NCBI GenBank assembly: GCA_017506865.1 | Contig: JAFCMP010000035.1 | Location: forward strand, 868,001-932,000 | From: Tribonema minus | Taxonomy: Eukaryota; Sar; Xanthophyceae; Tribonematales; Tribonemataceae | Direction: 5' to 3' | DNA length: 64,000 nt | In this document: piece by piece, positions 1 to 12,100 of the stretch | Layout of the letters: each line of letters starts with the position of its first letter | How positions within the stretch are numbered: position 1 is the first letter of the stretch | Translations under genes and position numbers: made by a program | Notes under the pieces: generated by a model | What the model was told of the DNA's origin: nothing | Database searches by the model: none | Seen by the model: only the letters and a program-made list of their open reading frames with translations

Positions 1-924
1 CACTACCTGGGAGCTTTGCAACTCTACGAGGCATGTGTGGAACACGTGGCCAAGCACTGGGCAGAAGTGTTTGCAACCAGTGACACCGTGCATGCGGTGA
101 CGCCGACGCTGCTTGACGATGTGCTGCAAACGCTGCTGACGGCGGAGAACCAAGGGCGTCTCATGGCTACACTAAGGGTAAGCTGCCTGCACTTACAATG
201 TTGACACGCGTGCAGTGATGGCCATGCGTTGGGTTCCGCAGTGTACTTTTGGCCTTAAATCTGGAACATGAAGACAGTGGTAGCGCAGGGCTTTAAGCTC
301 GTACAGTATCATCAGCCAGGTGCTATGTATTTTCCACCGCAGTCGTTCAGGCGTAAACGCACCCAGTCTGGAGTTTCTCAGACTGCTGATGCCAAAAGAC
401 AAATGGCTTGTCATTTCAATGATACGCCGCTTGTCACCACCAGAAGGTGCAAGTTTTTGCACGCTGGCCTTGACTGCTTTTAATGGTGGTGCACTCATAA
501 CCTTCACCTAGATGACTAAGTGTATATTTCTACTGCACTTCACCTTGAAACCCCCTGGAATGTCTTCTTCGCCTTCGTCGACGATTTGCAGATGGTGATG
601 CGTTTCTTAGAGTAATATTGATGCTGTTTTTTTGCTCTCTCTTTTTAAGGGCACAGCAAGCACAAGGAAACCTGGAGTGTGCTCCTCAACAGTTTCCAGG
701 AGCACTTGCGTTCGCAGCAGTTCTCGGACAACTTGCCGTACAGCGTGCTCAGCCGATGGCTTTCAGGAACCGACGGCCCTGACCTCCAGGCAATCGCAGA
801 GCATATTCCTGCTGCGGCCGTGAAGGTCGTGTACAGTCGTGAAATTGCCCGCCTCGCCCACAACACAGCAGAGTTGAGCGGCACAATCTTGAGTCTGACT
901 AAAAGTATGGCACAGCAACCATAG
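1..924 (+). pseudogene. BTB/POZ protein copy A, 5'-truncated by window, broken tail
   Basis: Two exons of a three-exon BTB family are visible. The middle exon (1-177) reads HYLGALQLYEACVEHVAKHW onward and ends at an AGG/GTAAGC donor. The last exon (about 650-924) carries the conserved WLSGTDGPDLQAIAEH block. The BTB core exon lies left of the window. Two defects suggest a pseudogene. After the acceptor AG at 648-649 the exon starts GGCAC, while copy B starts GGGCAC, so the junction looks one base short. The frame then meets TAG at 922-924 and again at 958-960, just before and inside the CxxC zinc-binding tail that copies C and D keep intact. Past the first stop the same frame still reads RCTYCGKQFLA, so the stops look recent. 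A shortened, functional product is possible but less likely. Confidence 0.7.
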
Positions 925-2513
925 AGGTGCACATATTGTGGCAAACAGTTTTTGGCATAGCAGCAAAAAAACGCTACGGTGAAGAAGCATGTTCGGTGTC
1001 GCGACATCCTGGTGCCTTCCAGCGACTGTGCGGACCTGGCTCAAAGTGGAGTTGTTGCAACCGTGGCAATGAGGACGCGCCACCGTGCACGACCACGCGT
1101 TATGCTGCTCACAGCTCCGAGAGGCTTTGCGTAAAATGAGCGTACTGTACATATGAGGCCTAGACCTCTGGCTTCTGGTCCTTGCATCATGATTGCTGTC
1201 TTGCCAAACAGCGGTGAGTGACCGCCGGTGACTGTCGGACTTGTGCAGTCAACTCCCATATGACATATGATGCATGATGCTTCAAAGTAGCACCATTGCT
1301 GTCTTGCCACAATAAGATACTTCGAAGCAGTTGTTCTTGTACGAACAATTCCTGCACAGCATGTAATGCATATCATTGAACCATCCACTGTCACTTGTGC
1401 TCTGCTGTGTTTCAATTGCACGACCAGGCGAGTGCCACCGCCATACGCACTTACGCCAGTTTTCTTGTGCTCAGCAGCGCCTTCTTATCTGTTAGCTACC
1501 TGCTTCCTGCACCATTTGCCATTGAGGCCCCCAAATAAAAGTTTTCAGCGCTTGCTCCAGTATGGCAGCCATGAGTCTGCTCCATCGTGATGATGACCAG
1601 CAGCCGTACTTACTCAGCATGTGGGCAAGCTGCCAATCTCTCTTTTCGCTAAGCACTTGCATCTGCAAACCCCACGTCGCAAAAATGTGAATCCAGCTGT
1701 TGTGCGGGGAGCACTATGCTTCACGTCGCCGCAGAGCGGTTTTGCTGCCGGTTCCAAGTGGTACAAGTGTTTCGTGCACGAGCATTCACAGTCCGTTTGT
1801 GTGGACATCAAGCTGCTGGTCGCATCAGATGATGAGCTGCACTGGAGTAGGTCATTAACGCATGTTTGGCATTGCAATCTGCAGGCAAGTTGCCGCAATA
1901 GTTAGATACCGACACATGCGCTACTGCGACCGGCATGCCAGACATGCAATGCGCTGCCAGGGCTTGATGCGTGCCGGTGCTTGCAAATGTGCACGTGCGG
2001 TACAACAGGAGAAAAATACACGCAGTTCACATGGACAGTGGGCAAGTCCAGACTGCTGGGCTTACACCTTGACATCATATTGTTGTCTGGGTTCAAGCAT
2101 GATGTAGTGATGTACCTTATATGCAGGCAACCCCTACACATAATCATGGGCATGCGTATCAGATAATGCTGTGGCGCCAGTCTGTGGTGGCGGTTGGCTT
2201 AGTGCAGGCAATCCTAAGCAGCGCACAATGCATATTGTTACAAACCACATGCATAATGTTACGGAGCTATTTGGTCTCACTTGTGCTCCTCCGAGAGTCT
2301 CTTCTGCGTTGCGTGACTGGGGACAATAGCATGTCATACTTCCACGTTTTGTTCAAAAGCACTCAAGCTTTAATGCCAGCAGCTTTGCAGAGCTCCAGGG
2401 CTCTCACGTTGTCACCTTTCGCTGAGCAAGAACAAGAAAGAACCCGTGAACTTGTGGCGCGTCACTGGCAATGCAGATTGTGTGAGCAGGCCTTTTGATT
2501 TGAGTCCTTCAGG
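925..2513. other. Decayed tail and 3' flank of BTB copy A
   Basis: From 925 to about 1138 the frame of the broken zinc-finger tail continues after two stops. The rest is 3' flank. The stretch near 2170-2320 resembles 4620-4740 behind copy B, so the duplicated unit includes flanking DNA. I see no other gene. A leading exon of copy B could lie just before 2511, where an AG precedes the likely start codon, but I cannot define one. Confidence 0.5.
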
Positions 2514-3155
2514 ATGCAGGCGGCATGCGAGACGCAGAGGCGAAGGGACGCCGCTCAGGCTGTGCAGACAGTTTTGGAGCAGGCAGCTCTCGAGGGCTTT
2601 CAGATCATTGTAGCCGGCACCACTGCGATCGCTCTTGACCCCAACATTTCAGCCAGCAATCCCACGGATTGGACAGCGGAGGAAGCTCTGCTGCACTTCG
2701 GCGAGATCTCGACCTGCGACTGCGTGCTCCAGGCAGGGGATCATCAGCACTGGGTGCACAGTGACCGCCTTGCAAGCGCTTCTGAATTCTTTGACAAACT
2801 GCTCCATGGGCCTTTCAAGGAAGGCAGAGAGGCACTGGTTGCGCTGGACGGGCTCCCGTACCCAGACCCTCCCGCTGCCGTGGGTCGCGTGCTAGAGCAC
2901 CTGTACACCGGGCAGGTGTATCCCCATACACTCTACAATGACACTGTCATACAGGTAACGCATCATTCGTCGACCTGATGTTTTTCACAGGTCATCATAT
3001 CTTGGCGCTCATTGTATCAATGAAGACTTTGATAGCGGATTGGAGGTGCCGACACGCTCTTGTTCTGCAAATACCTACAAGTTGCCTTTGCATACCTATT
3101 AACCTCCAAACTCATGTATTTGACTCACATTGTTCAGGTCGCAGCAAACGCGCAC

Positions 3156-3205
3156 TACCTGGGAGCATCACCACTCTACCTACCTGGGAGCATCAACACT
3201 CTACA
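3156..3205 (+). repeat. 25-bp tandem duplication inside BTB copy B exon 2
   Basis: Positions 3156-3180 and 3181-3205 are the same 25-mer beginning TACCTGGGAGCATCA, with two mismatches. As 25 is not a multiple of three, it breaks the reading frame. Removing it gives exactly the 192-nt exon length of copies C and D. Confidence 0.95.
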
Positions 3206-3730
3206 ACGCATGCGTGGAGCACGCGGCAAAGAGCTGGGCGGATGTGCTTGCCTCCAGCACCGCCGCGTGTGCATTGACGACAGCGCTGCTTGAAGATGTG
3301 CTGCGAGCGCTGGCGACGGCCAAAGACCAAGTTCGATTCATGGCCGCAATACGGGTGAGCTGAATACAAGTGAACAACGTGGGCATATGTGCAACACTGG
3401 CCAACAGCTGTCAGGTGCTCTCTCTTAGGGCGCAAAACAGAGCATGCAGCTTGTACATGTGGCATCAGCAGCAATTGCTCTTGAAACAGAACGCTGTGAA
3501 ATCACGCGAGGTATACTGGTCATTTGTATTCCACAATTTATAAGGTATTGTTGGTTCAAGCTGCTCCTGGAACACCGCCTACAGCAGCCATGGCCTAGCT
3601 GAGCATAGGTAGCACTTGCTTCAAGCGGAGCGTACAACTGCGCTGTGCGTGTGCGCATTGCACAAGCTTCTACTAGTAGAGCCGCATGGTCTGAATATTT
3701 CATAGGGGGGTGCCCCTCAAGCGGAAGTGT

Positions 3731-3899
3731 CATGCAGTGCATATCCGCTATGGCTTGTGTTCAAACGATGATAGCTACATCCCTCTGCTCTGGCTGTTTC
3801 CAGGGGCACTACACTCATTGTCATGCAGTGCACATCCGCTTACCTGTGATCTTACAGCAATAGATCCATCCCTCTGCTCTGGCTGTTTGCAGGGGCACC
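3731..3899 (+). repeat. Duplicated acceptor region in BTB copy B intron 2
   Basis: Two related blocks, about 3731-3808 and 3822-3899, each begin CATGCAGTGCA and end in a CTCTGGCTGTTT tract followed by CAGGGGCAC. The second holds the acceptor used for exon 3. The first is a decoy copy of the same junction. Confidence 0.8.
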
Positions 3900-4261
3900 A
3901 CAAACAGCCCCAGGAGGAGAGTTGGTGCGTGCTCATCAACACCTTCAAGGAGCACATGTTTCTGCCACAATTTGCGGAGTCACTGAATTACACCATGCTC
4001 AACAGATGGCTGTCCGGAAAAGACGGCCCTGACATTCAGGCGGTTGCCGAGCATGTTCCTGCTGCGGTCCTGAAGGCTGTGTACGACACTGAGATCGCAG
4101 CCTTGGGTGACAAGGTCACAAGCTTGACCGCAAAACTGGATCAACGAGAAGCTTCGATAGAGCAGATTTGTGCACGCAAGTGCAAGAAGTGTGGCAATGC
4201 GGTTTTCAGTACGCATGAGCAAATGGCACTGAACCCCCCGTGGCGCGCCACATTGCGGTGA

Positions 4262-5945
4262 GTCTGCAACCGACCTTTTTGTTGGCACAAGCATCGCTGC
4301 CAGTCATGTTCAGCGAGCTGCGACAGCTACGGTTCGCATGCGCCAAAGTGGATATGTTGCAAAGGCAACCTTGAGGAGGCACCACCATGCTTGACTGCGC
4401 ACTGCTGCGCACAACATTTAACACCTTTCTCTGCCACTGGTATGGGCGTACTGCACAACGTCCAGACTTGGCTTGGACCATTGACATTATATTGCTGTCT
4501 GGCTCAGTTGTAGTGATCGATGGTGTATGCATACGACCGCTACACAGCACAAAATGCATGCTCAGAATAATGAAGAACAATGCATGCTCAGAAGCAGCAG
4601 CATGGTTGCTGGCTTGCCAAGATGGCGGCTGGCGCAGTGCAGACAACCCCCAAGCAGCGCATAATGCATGTTGTCAACCCACTTGCATGATGGTATGGGG
4701 CCATTCGGTCACACATGTGCTGTTCTCTGTTCTGCTTTGCTTGACTGGGCAAGTAAATAGTGTACGCTTCTTTAAGCGCTCAACCCATATTGCCAGAAGC
4801 AGCTTTGCGGTGCTCCAAGGCTCCATGTTGCCGGTGCCTCAGTGTGCTTGGTTAATCTTTGCTGTAGGTACCCGCACGTTTCCAGACTCAAACAAGTGCC
4901 AGGAACCGATGCACTTCTGGTCCTCAAGTGGTATAAGCAGTGCTGGGTGTGGTGTTTAGTATGGCGACGGCATGCACGCCTACTGGCCAAATCAAAGAGC
5001 ACATCATGACCTGAACGCAGCGTTACAGAAGTTGCCGGGCTTTAGCCAAGCCGGTCGTGTTCGAGCTGTTGAGCCATGGGGCAGATGAAATACTACGACA
5101 GTTCATGCATGTGTTTTGGTTTCATGTGTGCGTTAATCAGCTCAGACTATATGCACAGCGTTTATGCAACGGTTTTATCAGGTATTGCAATATTGCCATA
5201 CCTACGGGGTCATTTGAAGCTCAGCAGCCACAAGGAGATCATGACTTAGCAGAACATTGCAGTAGCATGACAGTAGTGTCGCATTACCACTGACGACTGG
5301 GTACCAAACGCTCGAACTATTGCAACCGGCACACCACGCTCTCCCAACTTCTGGCCCATGACTAAGCTCATGCGCGCGGTACCACATGAGAAACACACAT
5401 GCATATCACATTAAACAGTGCGCAACCCCCCCCCCCCCCCGCCCCCCTCCTTACAAATCCCCTTGCCACATCACATCACTCCTGGTAGAACCCCTGCTAT
5501 CCGCGAGAGATGCTGCTTTGTGCCTCCATGTCATGTCACTGCGCAGTGGCGGCGAGGTGACGAAAGGAGTGCGGACACCAACTCAACATCTGACTTGCAG
5601 CCGGAGATTAAAATCGTCCAACAGCAGGAGCATCCCTCTGTAAGCAAGTCTGGTGTGGTGAGGCACTCAAGCCCACCCCATCACTCGAGGACCTGATGCA
5701 GCGCTCACAACCAGGTCCCCGCCCATCGCATCCGACTGCTACCCGTGTGATGCGCCATACGACGCACTCACTGCACGTGCTTCGCAAACACGCACACAGC
5801 GCAACTGCCGCTCGCTTCCACTAGTAAACGTCGCTCCCGCAGCTGGCGGTGCCAAGCGCAGCCGCGCACAGCAGCACGCTGCTGTCTGGCTGACTGCACA
5901 GATGCAGCAAGGGTGGGGGGGGGGGGGGCGTGTCACGCGTATCGA
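4262..5945. other. Spacer between BTB copy B and the large cysteine-rich gene
   Basis: The 3' flank of copy B, a run of 15 C at 5426-5440 and a G run near 5914-5928. The downstream end of the large minus-strand gene, including its 3' UTR, probably lies at the right edge. I see no further reading frame I would defend. Confidence 0.5.
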
Positions 5946-6170
5946 TCACTTGCGGAGGCGGCGGCGGCCGTCAGCTGTTGGGGCGTCACCAGCTGCAGCA
6001 TCGCCGTCAGCAGGCGGAGCAGCACTTGCAGCAACTTCAACTTTGCTGTCGACGACGGGAGTGTCACCGACAACGGCCGGAGCGTCGGCGCTGAGCGCAG
6101 CGTCACCTCCCGCGCTTGCCCATGTGAAGGAGATCAGGCACGGCCCTCCGCCGACCCTGTCGTCGTTCGC
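5946..6170 (-). CDS. Large gene exon 38: Ala/Asp-rich C-terminus
   Basis: 225 nt, phase 0 start after CTGCGCAG. Reads ANDDRVGGGPCLISFTWASA, then Ala/Asp/Val-rich sequence, ending RRRLRK and TGA. Total coding length stays divisible by three with this exon. Confidence 0.5.
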   Translation of the reverse strand, partial: ANDDRVGGGPCLISFTWASAGGDAALSADAPAVVGDTPVVDSKVEVAASAAPPADGDAAAGDAPTADGRRRLRK

Positions 6171-9100
6171 CTGCGCAGCGGTGCACGTGAAGTGGCAGCA
6201 ACGGTCAGGTGCGGCACTACTTTGCCCTCACGTATGCTGTCCTTTCCCAGAGTCTGACGAGGGGTGCGCATGCGGTCGTGGCGCACGCAGCCATTCTGCC
6301 CTCGCCACACGCTGCACACACACACGTGCGCAGGCATGCTTGCATGTGGCTTCATGATGAACACCTACTCGTGTTTGCCATCAAAGCTTACGTGCACATC
6401 TGCGGCCCCACCGCCGTTGCGCCGCAATGGCTCCCATCGCGCACCGCCGCATGCCAGTGCTCCACTGGCAACTCTACCTTGTGCCAGGCCAGCTCCACAA
6501 GCATACGGCAAGGTTCTGCAAGCATGCATGCTTACTGCACGACATCCAATTCATTCCACACTGTTGCGACAGATTCAATAGACTTGACAGTCATCAGCGC
6601 CTGCGCGCGCCGAACGAGCATCGACCGAATGGCGCGCAACCCCGCACCTCCTTCCGCTCGAGCACCAGCGCGTGGCCGCCGTCCGGGCACACACTCGCGT
6701 CCGCGCTCTTGTCGCCATTCGCGCCCACCACCCACACCGTGCACTGCGCCGTGGCGGCGCTCCACTCCCACGCCACGCAACCCGCGCCGACGCCGCCGTC
6801 CGCCAGCAGCGCGCGGCTGTGGCAGACCGTGCAGCAGCGCTCGGCGGTGACGCCGGCGGCGTCGCGGTACGCGGGCTGGCTGGCGACGTCGGCGTTGGCC
6901 TGCGCCGCGACGCGCCCCATCGTCAGCAAGTCCACCAGCGCCTGCGTGCACGCTGCGCGGGGTACGCGGGTGCGTCGGGGGAGGGGGGGGGGGAGGGGGG
7001 GGTTGTCTGGGGTCAGGGCGGGCGCCGGTGCGCGGAGGTCATGTAGCTGTGAGCTTGGAGGTGGCTTCACGGGCGTGTGGACGCTGTGTGGCTCGTGCGC
7101 TGAGGTCTGGCGCGGTTGATGTTGAGTCGGTGACGGTCCATGGTTGCACTGCAACTTGAAGGTTGAATTCACAAAGGACTGGTGGGAAGTGCACCCGACC
7201 TGGGTGAATTGGAGCCTTGTGACCGTATGGAGCGTGCAAGAAGTTGTTGGACAGCAGTGGCAAACTGTTGGCCGACGAAGCAGATTGGCACCATGACCGA
7301 GTGCTGCTATAGGCGTGGTGCAAGGCAGGCAGGCAGGCAATGCACATATTGATGTATTGAAGTGTACCCATACTCGAGAGATCTGTCATGCTCTAACGTA
7401 CGTAGGAGAAGCCACCCACTTTGCAACCGGTACACAGCCACACATACTGGTATGTGTACTGGTATGTGTGGCTGTGTACTGGTATGTGTACTGGTATGTG
7501 TACTGATATGTGCGGCTGTGTACAGGTGGCACTGCCTGCATGCGACACGTAGTGCACATGCCAGCCTTCACGGCGCATACAGGTGTACAAGTCACATCTA
7601 AACTCACTGCAAACTCCGGCGACAGGCTCCAGACCAACGGGGCAGGAGGGTACCACGCAGCCATCCTTTGGCGATGCTTGCGGGTCCTTGCAGACTGCGC
7701 GCGCAAGACGATGACAGAAAATCTCGCGATTAAGCCTTACTGTGTGCACAGGGAACGGGCGAAGCTCATTTTCAATGTTCAAAAACGGTTCACTGGCAGT
7801 GAGGTTGTGTGAAGATGACGGCGTAGAGGTTTAGGGTTAGGGTTAGGGCTGCCTGGCGCACGTAGCGACAGAGCTGACGATTAGTGATGCAGACTCGCTA
7901 CACAGAAAGCGTGCTTCAGGTAGTTTGTACCGACGCAACTCATGCGACTTCTGGTGCTGCTTGCAGATCCTCGCAGACGATGCAAAGCAGCCATGAACAT
8001 GCTGTCAGGCATTTGATGACGACTAGGTAGAATTTCATGTGCGTGTGGATGCCATTTGACGCCATCAAGAGCTCGAATACTCGCATTGTCAACAAGAGGC
8101 GGGTGACCTGCTGTCGATTTTGACGCTGTCGCTTTTGACACGTGCTGTGTCTGACAGAATGAAGTGAACTCCAGTGACACTCCACTGGCTGGTACAGTCA
8201 CCATACCAGTGATCCACCAACTGTGACCTGCGCTGCTGTTTGCACTGAACAAAGAGGACTTGTGGCCTGCGCCAGGGCAAATGACATAAAGCATGTAGTG
8301 TATATATTTTGCTTATATTCACGCAAGATGTGCCTTATGCAACATTCACATGAGATGTGTGCTTCTACATGAACCTACTTTCATGCCAAAGTCTCCTGGC
8401 ATTGCCACATGAGTACGCACGCGGGCATGTCGAGCTTCTCAGTGCCTAGCAGGCTGATGGGGGGGAACGATACCCCCGCGTACGCTGAGATTGCGTCGAG
8501 GTGCTGGTACTTGAAGTTTCAAAACTTCTCACTGGCGTACTCACCGCACGAGGTGCCGCTCGCATCGGGCATCATGGTGTCGGGGCAGGCCTCGCAAGAG
8601 TGCGTTTTCTCAACGAAGATCGCCCCAGCATCCGAGCACTCTGAAGCGAGTCAGCACAAAAAAATGTACGGGTGGGCAGTTGCGCAAAGCCATCAGAATT
8701 TTTCCATGTACTTGGTTCGAACATGTACATCTCAAGTCATGCGCGTGGCGAGAGGTGACGCGAAGTGTTAGCACAGGGCATTGTAGAGCATACAGGATGA
8801 GCGACCTCATTTTCAACGCAGGTCGCCCGTCGTCCAGGTACATTGGGGGCATTGCAGCGGCATCGAGGCACTCTGTGTGCAGCAAGGCGGCAAATGCAGA
8901 CAATGGGGGGGGCGGGCAGTTGTGTTTGTCGCAGCATCAAATGATACACCACAGAGGGGCGTGCATGAGGTGAGAGGGCATATATTTGGTGTCTGGGCAA
9001 CAGCTGCACCTGGCCGAGGCGCTATGCACGCAGCCTGGGCCAGAGACTGGGTGTTGACCTGCCCTTCAGGGCTGAGCCCCAAATGACCATTAACAAAGGC

Positions 9101-12100
9101 CACAAAAATCAAGCTCCTGTTGGCCTGGCTCAGGCTCAGAGATTTTTCGCGTGCACTGACGCAGCTTTGCTCGTCGTTGAACTTGAACATGCGCTAGAGA
9201 ATAGCCCAGATCTGCCGGCAATATGCTCATGTGCATGCATGATGGAATCAGAGTTCCGTGAAACCTGCCACTTGGCAGGCAGTACCCGATGAACTCTCTT
9301 ACTCCTAGTGCTTGCTGCCAGCAGCCAGTGAACTTGCTGCTGCGAGCTGCAGTCAGAGGCTAACTGGCATCATCCATATGCGACCACTCACCGCAGCAAT
9401 CAATGGCTGCGAGTGATGTAGTGAGGCGAACCCTAGGTGCAGCAGTAGTTGAAGTAGGGCTGGCTATTCCCTTTTGCGATGTGCCTTTTTGTGCTTCACC
9501 AGACATCTGACACCACGACGGCCTGACAGCACTTCTACGGACAGGTACTGAACTACTTCTGTGTTGCATCGACCACCTGGGCGCACAGTTAATGCGGGCC
9601 CTCAAGAGGGCCCTCAAGACCTTAAAGGTAGTAATACCCCAAAGCAGTGCAGACCTAGTGTTTGTGTTTGCAGTACGTACAACAGCCTGAATATATGCCA
9701 CTCACCGCACTTGTCGCCGGCAGTGTTTGCGACCTGCGGATAGGGGCACTCCTGACACTTGCCGTGCAGCATGTACTCCCACTCCAACGAACACACTGTT
9801 GAGCATCAACGACACCAGAGTACAGCAGCGACAAAGGCAATATGTGTTGAGATTTGCGGTGGGTGGCTGACAAACAGTGGTCAGCAATGCTTGCACTCGT
9901 TTGGCGCGCGAACAGTAGCAGGACATTTGCGTGAGTGCAGCAGGCGAACGTTGGCTATTGCATGTACTCCCACTCCGACGAAGAACACACTGCTGAGCAT
10001 CATCGACACCAAAGCACAGCACCAACAAAGGCAATACGTGGTTAGTACTGTGGCATCGAGCTGCCAACAACTAGTGGTCTGCGATTGATGCGCAAAGAAG
10101 CTTTGGCGCAAACAGCGGCAGAACAAATGCACGCGCGGCGCAGGTGAACGTTGGTCATTGCACCAAACATTCTAGCTCCTGCCGCACACCACTCGGACGC
10201 ATGCACACTTGAGTACTGACACTGCCAGACTGCACATCCGCATTGGACGATGAAAAGCGGCTGTCCGTTTGTACCTTGTTGTGATTTGATTTATTGTTGA
10301 GTTCGTTTTCCTAATAACCCCTTATACGAAGCATAAATCACATAGTTGGTTTATACGAAGGCGGATGTGCTTTTACATTATGCTGGAGGTTGCGTGGTCG
10401 ATCATTGGTTGGCGCTGCAGACTACATTGGCTTGATGGTGAGCACTTAAAAAATGGGTGAACCATTGAAGGGCATGGTGGGGGCCATCGTGTCTTCTACT
10501 GTACTTCAAGCATGTACTTAGCCTGAACCCTGTGGTCGCCCAATGGCGTGAACCCCCACCCAGAAGCACACACTACTGGTTGTTGACATTACTAGAGCAG
10601 GCTGGAAACAGAGCATGTCGTTACCGCCGGACCCGGACGTCGTGCAGTGAACTGGACGGGCATTACACATGGTACCAGCTACAGTACGGCCAGTAGCGTT
10701 TTCGCAACGTGCCGGTCACCGCGGCTCTTATCGAGGCAACTCTCCCTTTCATCATTAGGAACTGAGCCCATCTGAACGACTATCCCACCCGTGCTGGCCG
10801 CAACAAGCTCGCTGATGTTATTTCCACCAATCAGCACACCGAAAAACCGCAACGCAGTCAGGCACGCCACTCACCGCACTTCCCGTTGACGTAGTCCTGC
10901 CCCTCGCCGCAGTGGCAGCCGACGCCAACTTCAAGTCCGCCCACAGTGGCCGTCATGAGCTTGCTGTTGGTGCAGACCTCGCACGTGGCCCACGGCCGCC
11001 AACCGCCGGGGCTCATCAGATCCATGCTGGCGAGGCAGGGGTCACAATTGCGGCCGGCAAAGCCGGGGGCGCAGACTGGAGTACAGCGAGGGTACAGGCA
11101 GGATACAGAGAGGGTTGCGGGGGGGCGGTGCGCGTCATTGCGAGACCGCGGTGTGCGACGTGAGGGGCAGAGTACGGTGTCAGCATGGTGTACACTACCG
11201 AGTACACTGTAAGTGCAGTGTTTGACACTGTAGCTGCATGAACTCTTCTTGTTGTTGCTGAAGCGCGAAAAACACGGGACACGCCGACGCTCATCAAAGT
11301 GTACAGCCGACCGGTCGGCTGTGTATGCACATGCATGCTTGTGAATGCTGCATCAAAGGATGCGCGGCCGTGACCTGCGTGGTGCTCAAAGCGAGGCAAA
11401 TCCATCATGTGCAGGTGGAGAGAGGGAGGGGTGGGGGCACTTTACCGTGCCAATGAAAGTACGGCTACTTGAAGTACATGACGAGTACACAAAAGTGTCG
11501 TTGGAGATGAACACTTCAAGTGTGCCGTCCACGTTTGATCATCATTGTATACATTGGTGCCTTCGCATCAACTGTATGCTGACGTCTGTGCACTGCCCCT
11601 TCAACGTGTGGTCGCGCCCTCCGCCCGCAATATATTGAGGGAATGCACCGTGCAGTTACACTTGAGCTTACCGCAGCGAGTTCGGTCCTTGTTGGCCTTG
11701 AAGTGGTCGCTGGGGCAGATGTGACACTCCTTTGACCCCTCCGCGTCTGCCACCTGAGAGTACACGAAGTCACATAGATTTTGTCTTGAGGCAGTGGTTT
11801 ATGAACACAATGGTGGTCAGATCATTGGAAGATGTCTATGTATCTGTACCAAACCACTGACATGCCTTCCACCTGACAGATTCACAGCCATCTCATTACT
11901 TGAATCGAGACTGCTCCTGGGCTTGCACTTGAAACCAATACTTCAAAGTACTTCAGTACTTCAGTATTACTTATAAGTCAGTCCTGGTGCGCATGTTTGA
12001 TCAGGGCCTACGGTACTGCTGTGCGCGCCGTCCAACGACGCCGTCGACGAACTGCATCATATCCTGCGCGTCTCATTGGGTTTCCGCTTCGAGCGGGTTG

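Larger units (their letters stand above)
2514..4261 (+). pseudogene. BTB/POZ protein copy B, frameshifted in exon 2
   Basis: Exon 1 (2514-2954) holds the BTB core: FGEISTCDCVLQAGDHQHWV, then ASEFFDKLLHGPF and VLEHLYTGQVY, ending CAG/GTAACG in phase 0. Exon 2 (3138-3354) begins VAANAHYLGA. Exon 3 (3893-4261) carries KEHMFLPQFAESLNY, WLSGKDGPDIQ and a CKKC pair. BTB proteins usually form dimers and many are Cullin-3 adaptors; nothing here proves that role. Exon 2 is 217 nt, whereas copies C and D have 192. The 25-nt excess is a tandem duplication (3156-3205) that shifts the frame, so translation ends at 3293. Without it exon 2 would match C and D. The tail after CKKC also differs from copy D. 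The start ATG is the one conserved in copies C and D. Confidence 0.8.

Noticed and set aside
6594-6647. TGA at 6594 as the definite end of the large gene
   Set aside because: Possible, but a good phase 0 donor at 6648 and a matching acceptor and open exon at 6170 made the spliced form more attractive. Left open.
7510-7812. 100-codon frame (+) and similar + strand frames between 5.9 and 38 kb
   Set aside because: They are opposite-strand shadows of cysteine-module exons and introns.
8400-8510. Extra exon of the large gene reading YAGVSFPPISLLGTEKLD
   Set aside because: The acceptor is plausible, but no donor gives the required phase, and exon 35 to exon 36 already join in phase.
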